NCBI GenBank assembly: GCA_020437105.1
Contig: JAGQWR010000014.1
Span: 1 to 64,000 of the forward strand
DNA length: 64,000 bases
From: Saprospiraceae bacterium
GTDB lineage: Bacteria > Bacteroidota > Bacteroidia > Chitinophagales > Saprospiraceae
Direction of reading: 5' to 3'
Numbering within the stretch: the first letter of the stretch is position 1; each line of letters starts with the position of its first letter. Under the pieces are notes generated by a model that was not told where the DNA came from, searched no databases, and saw only the letters and a list, made by a program, of their open reading frames with translations. Of the stretch, positions 1 through 9,583 are shown piece by piece. Both the position numbers and the translations under genes were made by a program.

Positions 1-157
1 AATACTAAAAAAGCATTCGAGCAGCATTGGCAAAAACCACTTTCAAAAAGCTGGCATCGTCGATTTGTCTAATCCCGTATAATATCTACCCCGGTTCATA
101 GAATATTCGGAACTTCCGGGGCCGATTTTGTTTTATTTGTATAAACAAAATCACTTT

Positions 158-622
158 ATGCTAAAACGCGTAAAAAAATGGCTCGGCATCGAAGGGGTCA
201 AACTGGAATTGCTGTTACCAGAAGAAATTTCATCCAAAGAAGGACAGGTAGCTGGTACAATCCGGCTTCAATCACTTGAAGCACAGGAAGTACAGGCAAT
301 AAAAATTGTACTTATCGAACGCTACGCCCGTGGCAGAAGGAAAGATAAACTCGTTGACGAATATACCCTTGGTGAATCCAATATCCAAAAGACTATACAG
401 GTACCTGCAAACGGTACCGTAGAAATAAGCTTTACCCTCTCCTTTTCCCGAACTAATTCAAAAATGGATGATTGGGGATCCAAAAATATTTTAAACAGTG
501 GACTGGCGCAGGCGCTTAAGTGGGCCGAAGGCGTAAAATCAGATTACCGCATTGAAGCAGAAGCCCTGGTCAAGGGCGTAGCCCTCAACCCATTTGACAA
601 ACAACCTGTTCAAATCCGGTAG
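158..622 (+). CDS. Spo0M-like (SpoOM family) protein
   Basis: A 154-residue protein resembling the Spo0M family, which has an arrestin-like beta-sandwich and is not restricted to spore formers. The N-terminal helix (MLKRVKKWLGIEG) leads into alternating hydrophobic strands with the family-like pattern of a KLELLLPEE strand, a GQVAGTIRL strand and an IKIVLIERY strand. It is shorter than the roughly 250 residues usual for Spo0M, so only the first lobe may be present. I chose the ATG at 158; an in-frame TTG at 128 would add ten residues of poor quality. No signal peptide is visible, so it is probably cytoplasmic. It converges on the next gene with only four bases between them. Function in Bacteroidota is unknown. 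Confidence 0.65.
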   Translation: MLKRVKKWLGIEGVKLELLLPEEISSKEGQVAGTIRLQSLEAQEVQAIKIVLIERYARGRRKDKLVDEYTLGESNIQKTIQVPANGTVEISFTLSFSRTNSKMDDWGSKNILNSGLAQALKWAEGVKSDYRIEAEALVKGVALNPFDKQPVQIR

Positions 623-626
623 ATAA

Positions 627-1544
627 TTACTCTTTTTTCTCCCCTTCAAAGCCATTAATAATTTCCTCGTTGGACTTGTTCAGGTTTTGAAGCAGGAAGG
701 TAGCATCATCTGCAAACTCATCTTCAGGATAGCTTGCAATAAAGGCTTCGTAATAGCTTTTTGCTTTTTCCTTGTCCTGGAATTCCGGTTCATTGTCATA
801 AATGAAACCCATCATAAATAAAGCCTGTCCGGCTTTCGGATGCGTTGGATAATGCGTGTGAATCCAGTTATAGAGCTCCAGCGCACGACCATGCGCATTC
901 ACATACCCGGCTACTTTACCAGCCTCCGCTAACATATCCGCACTTTTTGGGTCATTTGGCATAGCCAGGGCATAAATCTCAGAAACATCGATAAACTGGT
1001 TGGCTCGTGTATAATCAATACGAGCATTTGCCTCATCATATAACTGGCGGCTCAATGTATCCAACTGTGCGGGAATTCCAGGGACACCTCTCAACAAGCT
1101 ATCCTGAATCAATTGCTTATCCATATTATCCGGAAAGGCTTGAACAAAGGCCCAATAGGCACAGTTCCCAAGCACCGGATTGTTTAATTTGTCCTTATAA
1201 ATCGTCGCCATAAACCGCACTTGAGCTGCAGCACGCTGCGGTACGTAATGGTCTCTTAAAGCCTGCTTCAAATAAGAAAGAGCACCGGTATATCGATTTT
1301 TCCCATATTGAAACTGGGCCATGGTCTGCAGGTGCTTACTATTAGAGTCGTGGTCATCCGGGTGGTTCTCCATATACTCCAGGTATTTGGCAGATAACTC
1401 CTCAACCTGCTCGTCGGTAGCCTCACCAGATTCAATGGCAGCTTCCAGCGCTTCAAGTTGCGCCAAATCATCATTTTTTTCTCCTTGACAGGAAAATAGG
1501 GCTATTGAAAAAATAAGCCCGAGAATTGTAAGAAGGGTTCGCAT
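627..1544 (-). CDS. Tetratricopeptide-like lipoprotein
   Basis: A 305-residue predicted lipoprotein. A hydrophobic signal sequence ends in the lipobox LFSC with the lipidated Cys at residue 19. The mature part is helical and rich in TPR-like pairs: a stretch around residues 65-100 (QFQYGKNRYTGALSYLKQAL) and a clear C-terminal set around 215-290 (ALELYNWIHTHYPTHPKAGQ and AKSYYEAFIASYPEDEFADD). This resembles the YbgF/BamD class of periplasmic scaffolds, but it has no diagnostic partner gene beside it. It is transcribed away from the YyaL-like gene in the same direction, 36 bases downstream, so the two may share an operon. Specific role unknown. Confidence 0.75.
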   Translation of the reverse strand: MRTLLTILGLIFSIALFSCQGEKNDDLAQLEALEAAIESGEATDEQVEELSAKYLEYMENHPDDHDSNSKHLQTMAQFQYGKNRYTGALSYLKQALRDHYVPQRAAAQVRFMATIYKDKLNNPVLGNCAYWAFVQAFPDNMDKQLIQDSLLRGVPGIPAQLDTLSRQLYDEANARIDYTRANQFIDVSEIYALAMPNDPKSADMLAEAGKVAGYVNAHGRALELYNWIHTHYPTHPKAGQALFMMGFIYDNEPEFQDKEKAKSYYEAFIASYPEDEFADDATFLLQNLNKSNEEIINGFEGEKKE

Positions 1545-1580
1545 GATTTAATTTTTTAATCCCGGCTAAATTAGTAGTTT

Positions 1581-3677
1581 TTAACGATTTTCAAGTAATG
1601 GAAGTGCAGCTGGCACATCCTGCACTGGAAGTTTACAAACTTTGTTCTGGCAAACATATATAAATGTCTCATCCTCAACGAGTTTATCCTTTAACAGCTC
1701 TAAACTACCTTCCGTTGTACCTCCAAGAAAATGTGCATTAGGAAGAAAATTTAACATCAGTTCATTTCGAAGGACAGCTGCATTTTCGCCTACAATAGCC
1801 ACTTCGTAGGGTGGAAAGACTTGATCCAGAAATAACTGTGCCCAATTAGACCAGGCATCCGCATAATCCGATTCCCGGGCATCAATCCAAATACTTAGCA
1901 GGTTTTTCTTACTCATCTCCATCCACTCAGCATCCGAAAAGAAATCTCCCAGTACATACAGGTTGCGCGCCATGGCAGAATTTGAAGCCGGAATCACATT
2001 ATCGTGCAAATCAACTTTTCGAGCAACCAATTCCGCATCCTGGTCGGAAGTAAAAAAGAATAACCCATTTTCGGAATTCTGGAAATGCGCCAATGCATAG
2101 GCCGTTAACCCCTTCGCATCATCCAGCCATTTTTGGTCAAAGGTTACTTCATACAAGGCTATAAAAGCCTGGGCCACAAAGGCATAATCATCCAGAAAAG
2201 CATTAATACTTGCTCCATGGTGCCGATCCAACCGAAAATCCTCGTGCATCATCTCTGTAGAAATAAAGTTGGCACTTTTCAGAGCCACCTCCAGGTATTC
2301 TGGCTTCCCGAAAGCCCGGTAGGCATCCACATAGCCCTTTAACATCAGACCATTCCAGGATGCCAGTATTTTATCGTCCAAGCGGGGATGCTCCCGCTCC
2401 TGACGCGCTGTATGCAGTTTCAAACGGGCATCCGCCAACAGGCTTTCTGCTTCCTGTACTTCCAGTCCCGCTGCTTTTGCAACATCCTCCATACCTTTTT
2501 TCCGAAACAGGATGTTTTCACCTTCCTCCCAATTGCCCCTGTCTCGAACTTCATAGTAATCTGCAAAAAGTTTGGATTGCTGCACATTCCCCAGTATCGA
2601 ATCAATATCGGATTTGGTCCAAACATAGTAGGCTCCTTCCCTGCCCTCGCTATCTGCGTCGAGCGATGAATAGAATCCGCTATTTGTTGCGGTCAGTTCG
2701 CGCTCAATAAACACCAAGGTCTCCTCAACGGCTTGCTTATACTCCGGCTTTTTCAGGAGTTGGTAGGCCTGACTATATAAACTGACCAGCTGCCCGTTGT
2801 CATAAAGCATTTTTTCAAAATGCGGTACCTTCCATTGATCGTCCGTCGAATAGCGGGCAAAACCACCGCCCAGGTGATCATAAATCCCGCCCATAGCAAT
2901 ATTGTCCAGGGTTACCTCTACTGCAGCGAGGGCTTTGGGGTCGCCTGTCAGGCCATGATACCGCAGTAAAAATTCATAGGTATTCGGAATCGGAAACTTG
3001 GGTTGTCCCTGCCGACCCCCACGCTGAAAATCAATTTTGGCCAGCATCTTATCTGCCTGCATTTTTAGGTCATCGGCGGCAAAGGCTAATTCGCCTGTAT
3101 GGACTTGAACCTGACTGCTCTCCTGCAAACCGACTGTTAATTGCTCCGCATATTTCCGGGCCTTTTCGGGTTCATCCTGATACAAATCTCGGAAGGTTTT
3201 TAGCACGTCCATCCAGTCCTCCTTAGGAAAATAACTGGCAGCCCAAATAGGTTGGCCATTAGGTAAGGCAAAGGCATTAAGTGGCCAGCCGCAGCTTCCC
3301 TGACCTGACATCTGACAGGCCGTCATATAGACATCGTCAATATCCGGACGCTCCTCCCGATCTACTTTAATCGCGACAAAATATTCATTCATCAGGTTGG
3401 CGACTGCTGTATCCGAGAAGGATTCATGCTCCATTACATGGCACCAATGACAAGCTGAATAGCCTATACTGATTATCAATAATTTATTTTCTGACTGGGC
3501 TTTAGCCAACGCTTCCGGGCCCCAGGGATACCAGTTGACCGGATTATGTGCATGTTGCAGCAGGTACGGACTCCGCTCGTTGGCTAATTTATTTGTATGA
3601 ACATCTTGTCCTCCACCCGGCACATTATGGCAGGAAAAAAAAGTACTGAAAATTAGAAACCCAAACAGAATTCGCAT
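1581..3677 (-). CDS. YyaL/SSP411-like DUF255 protein (thioredoxin-fold lipoprotein)
   Basis: A 698-residue protein of the YyaL/spermatogenesis-associated protein 20 family. The N-terminal thioredoxin-like domain carries the family hallmark NPVNWYPWG and the redox motif CHWC (residues 76-79). The remainder is an (alpha/alpha)6 barrel as in N-acylglucosamine epimerase-like enzymes, with conserved [28 protein letters not shown] and FEKMLYDN segments. The N-terminus is a signal with lipobox FFSC (Cys 16), so the protein is probably membrane-anchored on the periplasmic side. I chose the ATG at 3677 over the in-frame GTG at 3698 because a TAnnTTTG promoter box on the minus strand covers 3698-3705. 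The family's substrate is not established. Confidence 0.85.
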   Translation of the reverse strand: MRILFGFLIFSTFFSCHNVPGGGQDVHTNKLANERSPYLLQHAHNPVNWYPWGPEALAKAQSENKLLIISIGYSACHWCHVMEHESFSDTAVANLMNEYFVAIKVDREERPDIDDVYMTACQMSGQGSCGWPLNAFALPNGQPIWAASYFPKEDWMDVLKTFRDLYQDEPEKARKYAEQLTVGLQESSQVQVHTGELAFAADDLKMQADKMLAKIDFQRGGRQGQPKFPIPNTYEFLLRYHGLTGDPKALAAVEVTLDNIAMGGIYDHLGGGFARYSTDDQWKVPHFEKMLYDNGQLVSLYSQAYQLLKKPEYKQAVEETLVFIERELTATNSGFYSSLDADSEGREGAYYVWTKSDIDSILGNVQQSKLFADYYEVRDRGNWEEGENILFRKKGMEDVAKAAGLEVQEAESLLADARLKLHTARQEREHPRLDDKILASWNGLMLKGYVDAYRAFGKPEYLEVALKSANFISTEMMHEDFRLDRHHGASINAFLDDYAFVAQAFIALYEVTFDQKWLDDAKGLTAYALAHFQNSENGLFFFTSDQDAELVARKVDLHDNVIPASNSAMARNLYVLGDFFSDAEWMEMSKKNLLSIWIDARESDYADAWSNWAQLFLDQVFPPYEVAIVGENAAVLRNELMLNFLPNAHFLGGTTEGSLELLKDKLVEDETFIYVCQNKVCKLPVQDVPAALPLLENR

Positions 3678-3697
3678 ACCAGTTTTTATATTTTTCA

Positions 3698-3705
3698 CAA
3701 AGGTA
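3698..3705 (-). promoter_or_regulatory. Bacteroidota-type -7 box (TACCTTTG)
   Basis: Reads TACCTTTG on the minus strand and matches the Bacteroidota housekeeping -7 consensus TAnnTTTG. It lies 20 bases before the chosen start of the YyaL-like gene and excludes the upstream GTG as a start. No convincing -33 TTTG element is visible. Confidence 0.5.
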
Positions 3706-3711
3706 GTTAAA

Positions 3712-3785
3712 TGAGTGGTCTGGTGGTCCTGTGATCCTGTGATCCTGTGGGTTAGTGGGTTAGTTTTTCAGTGAGTTAGTTCAAA
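3712..3785. repeat. Intergenic word-repeat mosaic, copy 1
   Basis: A stretch made of recurring 9-base words of the form GTGATCCTG, followed by GGTTAGTGGGTTAGT-type words. The same words recur near 7850, 43350, 48530 and 51760, always between transcription units. No open frame or hairpin of note is present. Confidence 0.7.
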
Positions 3786-3939
3786 ATTAGGAATTCGATA
3801 GTATGTGTTCCATTCAAAATTCAGAATTCTTAAAGCCTGCTTTTGCAAATTCTAATCATTTATACACTTAGCGTGCAACATCATTTGGGATTCAGGTATC
3901 TTATTAGCAAATTAGAGGGAGGAAGCCAAGCCACACTAC

Positions 3940-6900
3940 ATGAAGAAGCTCTTACTTTTACCATTGTTCTTGCTGTTTTTATCAGACCTCCACGCCACCC
4001 ATATTGTTGGAGGAGAGATGAATTACACCTGTCTGGGAGACGATATGTATGAGATTACCCTGACGATCTTCCGGGATTGTTACAACGGTAGTCCGAATGC
4101 CTATTTTGATGATCCGGCATCTATCGGAATATTTAGTGGAGCGACAAACGCCTTGTTGTTTGATGTACTTGTTCCATTTGACCCCATGATCAACGACACA
4201 CTTGATCCGGTTTTATCGAGTATCTGCCTGGTCGTGCCTCCCGATGTTTGTGTGCATACCACCACCTATACCACTGTCGTGGAACTTCCGCCTGTAATCG
4301 GCGGATATACCCTGGCCTACCAGCGCTGTTGTCGAAATATGACAATTAGTAATATCATTGGTCCGCTTGATACAGGAGCGACCTATGAAGTCTTTATTTC
4401 TGAAACTGCCCTGCTTGAATGTAATAGTAACCCCAAGTTTAACACCTGGCCTCCGGTTTATATATGTGTTAATGAACCCATCTATTTTGACCAGTCCGCT
4501 TTTGATGTGGACGGTGATTCTATTGTCTATAAGCTTTGTACACCGCTCAAAGGGGCAGATCCGGGAAATCCGATGCCACAGCCGCCCAATGCGCCTCCCT
4601 ACCAACCAATTGATTGGATCAATCCGCCCTATAATGTCGCCAATATGCTTAATGGAAGTCCGGGTGGCGTACCATTAACCATCGATCCGGAAACCGGACT
4701 ACTCGAAGGACTTCCAAATACGATCGGCCAATTTGTAGTAGGCATCTGTGTCGAAGAATATCGTGATGGTGTACTTATCTCCACTACCCGGAGGGACTTC
4801 CAATATAATGTCGGTGTCTGTGGAGAAACAACCTCTGCTTTTCTTGCGCCGGAGGTTCAGTGTGGGGACTATAATGTTAGCTTCATCAATGATAGTTTTA
4901 ACGCCGATGATTACCTCTGGGATTTTGGCGACCCCGCTAATCCCGGACCTAATTCTACCGCTATTAATCCATCTTATACTTATCCGGAACCCGGACTCTA
5001 TACCATTACCCTAATTGTAGAACCCAACACAATTTGTGCAGACACCTTTAGCACAGAGGTTTTGTTGAATGAAAACACCTTGGTTCCTGATTTTGAATAT
5101 GAATATACCGAATGCTCCGATAGTTTGGTGATCCAGCTAAATGACCTGTCCACAGACCCCGTCTCCACACCAGTGGCCTGGGAATGGGAACTCAGTACGG
5201 GTGCCTCTGGCACCGGAATGGATACTGTACTGGTTGTTTACAATAGCCAGGAAGTCATCATCACGCTGAATGTCTTAGCCGAAAATGGTTGTGAATCTAC
5301 CATTATGGATACGATTCAGGTTCAGTTGATCGAAGAGGAATTGCCTGTTGATACGCTCATAATTTGTCTGGGTGATTCGATTCCACTCAACCCGGTATTT
5401 GACCCGGCCTATACTTTTGAGTGGGGACCGGCTATCGGATTAAGCGATGTAAATGATCCGAATCCAACGGCCTATCCAAGCGAAACGACTACATATTCTG
5501 TTGCCATAAGCGATGGTACAGGCTGCCAGATATTTCGGGATATCACCGTTTTTGTTCCGCCGGTTTTAGAAGGGATTTTCCCCAATGATACCACCATCTG
5601 TAGCCCCGACTTCTTATTATTCGCGACAAGCGATTTGGCTACCGAATACTACTGGGCGTCTGATCCCGATTTTAACGATATTTTCGCTACAACCTCAGAA
5701 GTGTATGTCACGCCTTTTGGAGACACTACTTATTATGCGCTTTTGCGCGACCAGTATGGTTGTGCACTTTTTGATAGCGTCCATTTGGTTGGAAATGGAG
5801 TCAACGTAGCACTAGATTCTTTCAGCTATGTTTGTCTCGGGGATTCGCTTCAATTTACAGTTACCAATTTGGATTTGACCGATAACCTGACCTACGATTG
5901 GAGTCCGGATTCGATTATCCTTTCCGGTGATGGCACCAATAGCGTATGGGTGCAACCCACGGCGCCCGGAGATCAGTTTTTGTTGGTGGAGTTATCCAAT
6001 CAATTTGGCTGTACCTGGGCAGATAGCCTGCAAATGGCTGTTTTGGATACCCTGCACGATGCTGATTTTCTCTACTTTACCCAATGCAGTGGGTACTCTG
6101 TGAATTTTTTCAACGACAGCCCGGATTCAGAGTATTTCATCTGGCATTTTGGAGACCCGACAAATCCAACGGCTACGGCCACCGGAGATGCACCAACATA
6201 TATCTACCCGGCCGAGGGTCTGTACACGGTCATGCTGACGCTTTCGCCTGATATTCCTTGTCCGGATACCCTGTTGTTTGATATACTGGTAGAACCACCA
6301 TCTATTAATGTTGATTTTGGATTTGAATATGAAAGTTGTGCAGACACGGTTGTCATCCAATTTTATGATGAATCTGTTAATGCTCAAAGTAATGTGACCG
6401 GCATTTATTGGGAGTTTAGCAATGGCGACAATGCGACTATTTCTGATCCGAGTATCACCTTGTACAATAGTCAATTGCTGGAAGCTACCTTAATCCTTAG
6501 TTCGGACGATGGCTGTGTAGATACGCTGACCCAATCTATCCAGATAGATCTAATTGAGGTCGATATCGAAGACACGCTGCTGATTTGCAACCATATTCCA
6601 GTGCCCTTAAACCCGGGCTTTGACCCGATATATCAATATAATTGGGCACCTGGTACCGGACTGGACGATCCCGACAGTCCGAATCCGCTGGCTAATCCGG
6701 ATGAAACTACGACCTATACCGCTGAAGTCATGAGCATCAGTCCGGATACCTGTTTGATTACAGCTTCCGTCACAGTAGTCATTCCGCCCGACATTAGTTT
6801 TATGGCCAATGCAGATGGGGCGACCTGTGATGCAGAGTACCTCTTAGCAGCCAACAGTACCCAGGCGCTTGATTTTGCCTGGTCGCTGGATCCCGATTTT

Positions 6901-7800
6901 ACCAGCATTTTCAGCATGGATCCGGAGGTTTTAGTAGAGCCGCCTTACGGCGAAACAAGTTACTACCTGCAGGCAACTGACGAAAATGGATGTATGGTTT
7001 TTGATACGGTATTGGTGCAGCAATATGGCATCGCCCTGGATTATAATGACCAAACTACCATTTGCATTTTTGATACCATTTTATTGCCTGTGACCAATTT
7101 GCTGCCCGATCAGATCCTCGCCTTTCAGTGGGAGCCTGATCCGGAAATCCTGGAAGGCCAGGGAACCTCGGAAGTGCTTGTCGCCCCTCAGGTTACTTCC
7201 AGTTACGACTTTACCGTGACCAATCAGTATGGCTGTGAAGAATCCGGTACCATTGATGTGAACATTTTCAACTTTGTACCACCTCTGGATGTTTTTGCTG
7301 ATCCGGACACTATTGTAGCTGGTCAGGAAAGTCAGCTTATAGCTACAGAAGATCCCTTATATGTGTATCAATGGGTTCCCGTCGGGAGTTTATCTGATCC
7401 CAACATCTTTAATCCGATAGCTACCCCATCGACAACCACCACTTATAATCTAGTGATAACAAACGCAGATGGCTGCCGGAATTTTGCTGAGGTGCGTGTA
7501 GTGGTCATCGTACCTATTTGCGACCACCCCAACATTTTTGTGCCAACCGGATTTTCACCAAACAATGATGGGCATAATGATGTGTATCAGGTACGCGGCA
7601 ATTACATTGATGATTTCCACCTGCTCATTTATGATCGCTGGGGCGAAAAAGTCTTTGAGTCCTCTGACCCAAATATTGGTTGGGACGGCACATACAAAGG
7701 CAAAAAACTCGGCCCGGATGTGTTTGCCTATTACGTAGAATTAACTTGTTTGGGAGGAGATACGTTTATTGATAAGGGGAATTTGACACTGATTCGATGA
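3940..7800 (+). CDS. Large T9SS-secreted PKD-type protein with gliding-motility (type B) C-terminal domain
   Basis: A 1286-residue exported protein. A signal peptide (MKKLLLLPLFLLFLS) is followed by a Cys-rich N-terminal module starting THIVGGEMNYTC. Long tandem Ig/PKD-like modules follow, with WDFGDP near residue 324 and WHFGDP near residue 731. The last ~90 residues form a gliding-motility-associated C-terminal domain: NIFVPTGFSPNNDGHNDV, then LLIYDRWGEKVFES and GWDGTYKGK. That domain is the type B signal for secretion through the type IX system and attachment to the cell surface. The middle contains a ~400-residue internal duplication. The protein is probably a surface adhesin or matrix protein; the ligand is unknown. 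It appears to be monocistronic. Confidence 0.9.
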   Translation: MKKLLLLPLFLLFLSDLHATHIVGGEMNYTCLGDDMYEITLTIFRDCYNGSPNAYFDDPASIGIFSGATNALLFDVLVPFDPMINDTLDPVLSSICLVVPPDVCVHTTTYTTVVELPPVIGGYTLAYQRCCRNMTISNIIGPLDTGATYEVFISETALLECNSNPKFNTWPPVYICVNEPIYFDQSAFDVDGDSIVYKLCTPLKGADPGNPMPQPPNAPPYQPIDWINPPYNVANMLNGSPGGVPLTIDPETGLLEGLPNTIGQFVVGICVEEYRDGVLISTTRRDFQYNVGVCGETTSAFLAPEVQCGDYNVSFINDSFNADDYLWDFGDPANPGPNSTAINPSYTYPEPGLYTITLIVEPNTICADTFSTEVLLNENTLVPDFEYEYTECSDSLVIQLNDLSTDPVSTPVAWEWELSTGASGTGMDTVLVVYNSQEVIITLNVLAENGCESTIMDTIQVQLIEEELPVDTLIICLGDSIPLNPVFDPAYTFEWGPAIGLSDVNDPNPTAYPSETTTYSVAISDGTGCQIFRDITVFVPPVLEGIFPNDTTICSPDFLLFATSDLATEYYWASDPDFNDIFATTSEVYVTPFGDTTYYALLRDQYGCALFDSVHLVGNGVNVALDSFSYVCLGDSLQFTVTNLDLTDNLTYDWSPDSIILSGDGTNSVWVQPTAPGDQFLLVELSNQFGCTWADSLQMAVLDTLHDADFLYFTQCSGYSVNFFNDSPDSEYFIWHFGDPTNPTATATGDAPTYIYPAEGLYTVMLTLSPDIPCPDTLLFDILVEPPSINVDFGFEYESCADTVVIQFYDESVNAQSNVTGIYWEFSNGDNATISDPSITLYNSQLLEATLILSSDDGCVDTLTQSIQIDLIEVDIEDTLLICNHIPVPLNPGFDPIYQYNWAPGTGLDDPDSPNPLANPDETTTYTAEVMSISPDTCLITASVTVVIPPDISFMANADGATCDAEYLLAANSTQALDFAWSLDPDFTSIFSMDPEVLVEPPYGETSYYLQATDENGCMVFDTVLVQQYGIALDYNDQTTICIFDTILLPVTNLLPDQILAFQWEPDPEILEGQGTSEVLVAPQVTSSYDFTVTNQYGCEESGTIDVNIFNFVPPLDVFADPDTIVAGQESQLIATEDPLYVYQWVPVGSLSDPNIFNPIATPSTTTTYNLVITNADGCRNFAEVRVVVIVPICDHPNIFVPTGFSPNNDGHNDVYQVRGNYIDDFHLLIYDRWGEKVFESSDPNIGWDGTYKGKKLGPDVFAYYVELTCLGGDTFIDKGNLTLIR

Positions 7801-7915
7801 GCGTTTCACGCGTTTAATTCTTTTGAACCGTTTGATCCGTAGTTATTACCAAACTGGATCACAGAATCACTAACTCACTAACAAACTGGACAACCGGATC
7901 ACTGAACAACTAACT
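7801..7915. repeat. Intergenic word-repeat mosaic, copy 2
   Basis: Contains words shared with the other mosaics: a CGCGTTTAATTC...CCGTTTGATCCG segment, then GGATCACAGAATCACTAACT and ACCGGATCACTGAAC, which are reverse-complement variants of the GTGATCC and AGTTAGTG words. No coding signal. Confidence 0.6.
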
Positions 7916-7924
7916 TTCGATCAG

Positions 7925-7932
7925 TATATTTG
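7925..7932 (+). promoter_or_regulatory. Candidate -7 box (TATATTTG) of the 7981-11160 operon
   Basis: TATATTTG fits TAnnTTTG and lies 48 bases before the first gene of the operon. No clear -33 element is seen upstream, where the mosaic repeat begins. Confidence 0.5.
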
Positions 7933-7980
7933 CCAGAACAAAAAAGGCCGCTTACATCGTTCTGGCATCAAAACTGATTC

Positions 7981-9015
7981 ATGCATCTACAGATTAAGTC
8001 AAAAATAAATAAGGAGATCATCCACTTTGCTGAAGCAGATCGGGTGATCTCCTCTAAGTATAGGACCATTACTGATCAAAATGGAACTGCCTGTCGAAAA
8101 ATAAAACTCCCGGAATCCCTGATTTACAAGCCTTTCGGGTTATTAAGGCTGAGCCGAAGGATGCTTCGCCTTGACAAGTGTAATGTTTTTCCAGTTGGGG
8201 ATAATCTGGTTATCATCCGCCGCGGACTGGTTTATTTTTACGACAATGCAACAGACCAACTCAGGGTAACGCTTCAATTAAAAAACTGTCGAAACGTACT
8301 CCATCAATCGATAAACAGCACGCCGGAAGGGTATATCTATTTTGGCGAGTACGGTGCCAACACCGACAGAACAGAAGTGCCGGTATATTGCAGCAAAGAT
8401 GGAGGCAGATCCTGGATCAACATTTACACCTTCCCTGCCAAAAGTATCAAACACATTCACGGGTGTTATTATGATCGTTTTACCGATAAGATCTGGGTCT
8501 GTACCGGTGATTTTAAGGACGAAAACTGGTTGTTGGTAGCAGACAGGGAATTTAAGGAAGTTCACAAAATTGGCGATGGCCAACAAAAATTCAGAACCTG
8601 TAATATCATATTCACCGAAAAGGAAGTGCATTGGCTCATGGATAGCCAACTGGAGCCGAGCTACCATATTATCCTGGATCGAAAAACAGAACAAATTACA
8701 ACGGGGAAAAAATTCCTGGGGCCTGTCTGGTATATTAAAGAATTGACAGACGGATATTATTTATCAGCCACCACACAGGAAATTGGTGCCGGCGTTTTAG
8801 ATGATAAGGTTAATCTCTATATCTCTACCGACCTAAAGGAATGGAATATTTTACATGTCTTTGATCACGATGGATTTCCAAAACGTTACTTCAAATTTGG
8901 CGTTATCGGATTTGCAGATGGCAGGCAATCTTCCAAAGATTTTTATATGTTCTTTGAGGCCGTCAAAGGATTTGATGGCAAATCCGTTACATGCGCGCTC
9001 ACCTCTGGCAAATAA
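7981..9015 (+). CDS. Asp-box (BNR/sialidase-fold) beta-propeller protein
   Basis: A 344-residue protein without a signal peptide. It has a clear Asp-box, SKDGGRSW (near residue 140), and a degenerate one, STDLKEW (near 282), both followed by aromatic strands as in sialidase and BNR-repeat propellers. The sialidase catalytic Arg triad is not identifiable, so enzyme activity should not be assumed. It is the first gene of a tightly packed operon; the next gene starts 13 bases downstream. Cytoplasmic propellers of this type do occur near surface-glycan biosynthesis genes, which would agree with the formyltransferase two genes on, but this is inference. Confidence 0.65.
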   Translation: MHLQIKSKINKEIIHFAEADRVISSKYRTITDQNGTACRKIKLPESLIYKPFGLLRLSRRMLRLDKCNVFPVGDNLVIIRRGLVYFYDNATDQLRVTLQLKNCRNVLHQSINSTPEGYIYFGEYGANTDRTEVPVYCSKDGGRSWINIYTFPAKSIKHIHGCYYDRFTDKIWVCTGDFKDENWLLVADREFKEVHKIGDGQQKFRTCNIIFTEKEVHWLMDSQLEPSYHIILDRKTEQITTGKKFLGPVWYIKELTDGYYLSATTQEIGAGVLDDKVNLYISTDLKEWNILHVFDHDGFPKRYFKFGVIGFADGRQSSKDFYMFFEAVKGFDGKSVTCALTSGK

Positions 9016-9028
9016 AAGCTGAACCTGA

Positions 9029-9583
9029 ATGACTGTTGATATACCCGCAGATTTAATAAAATTGATCCAGGATAATTTTGCTGAATTAGAAAAAAGCAAG
9101 GAACTGCCGCTTTTAAGTCAAGAGCTATTTTTCGGACAGGCTATTCCAACTGCTACCAACATATTACCTGATGCCGGACAAAAATTAGCACCCTATAAAA
9201 ACTTCCAGCAGCTTCAACCAGCGCAAATAACTGTTTTACGATTTAAAATTGCCGAAAATCAGCATGACGAGGTTACTGATAATTGGTGTGAAAAATTATT
9301 GAGGTACAATGAAATTCGCTACAGCTCCTTAAAGAAAAGAGCCTTTGAGAATAACAGAAGTAGCGAAGAAGTTATTAAAACTTACACCCAAATCATTTCT
9401 CTTTTTATAGAATATTACTTTTCCAAAGGCGATTTAAGGTTTATCAATATAGCGTTAAAATTAATGGATCTAAGTTGGATAAAACCGTCATTCGGAAGCA
9501 CTAAATTCTGTGCAAGCGAAGTGCTTTACAAACGCAACTTGTTTTTAATTGACCGGGTTTTAAATCAACTGGAAAATGAATAA
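9029..9583 (+). CDS. Hypothetical protein in formyltransferase operon
   Basis: A 184-residue soluble protein that I do not recognise. It is mostly alpha-helical by eye, with charged helices such as NWCEKLLRYNEIRYSSLKK and a C-terminal helix ending in QLENE; there is no signal peptide or membrane segment. Its 3' end overlaps the formyltransferase start by eight bases, which suggests translational coupling and a shared pathway. The C-terminal half (a run of helices after ISLFIEYYFSKGDLRF) may be the conserved part. Confidence 0.6.
   Translation: MTVDIPADLIKLIQDNFAELEKSKELPLLSQELFFGQAIPTATNILPDAGQKLAPYKNFQQLQPAQITVLRFKIAENQHDEVTDNWCEKLLRYNEIRYSSLKKRAFENNRSSEEVIKTYTQIISLFIEYYFSKGDLRFINIALKLMDLSWIKPSFGSTKFCASEVLYKRNLFLIDRVLNQLENE

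Noticed and set aside
1-157. Possible 3' end of an upstream gene at the left edge
   Set aside because: No frame with coding character reaches the edge; there is too little sequence to decide.
3677-3698. GTG at 3698 as the start of the YyaL-like gene
   Set aside because: The codon lies in a TAnnTTTG promoter box on the same strand; the ATG at 3677 gives a clean lipoprotein signal sequence.
4213-4605. A 130-codon minus-strand open frame inside the T9SS-secreted protein gene
   Set aside because: It is a shadow of the real plus-strand frame. Its composition is that of antisense sequence and it has no start region of its own.
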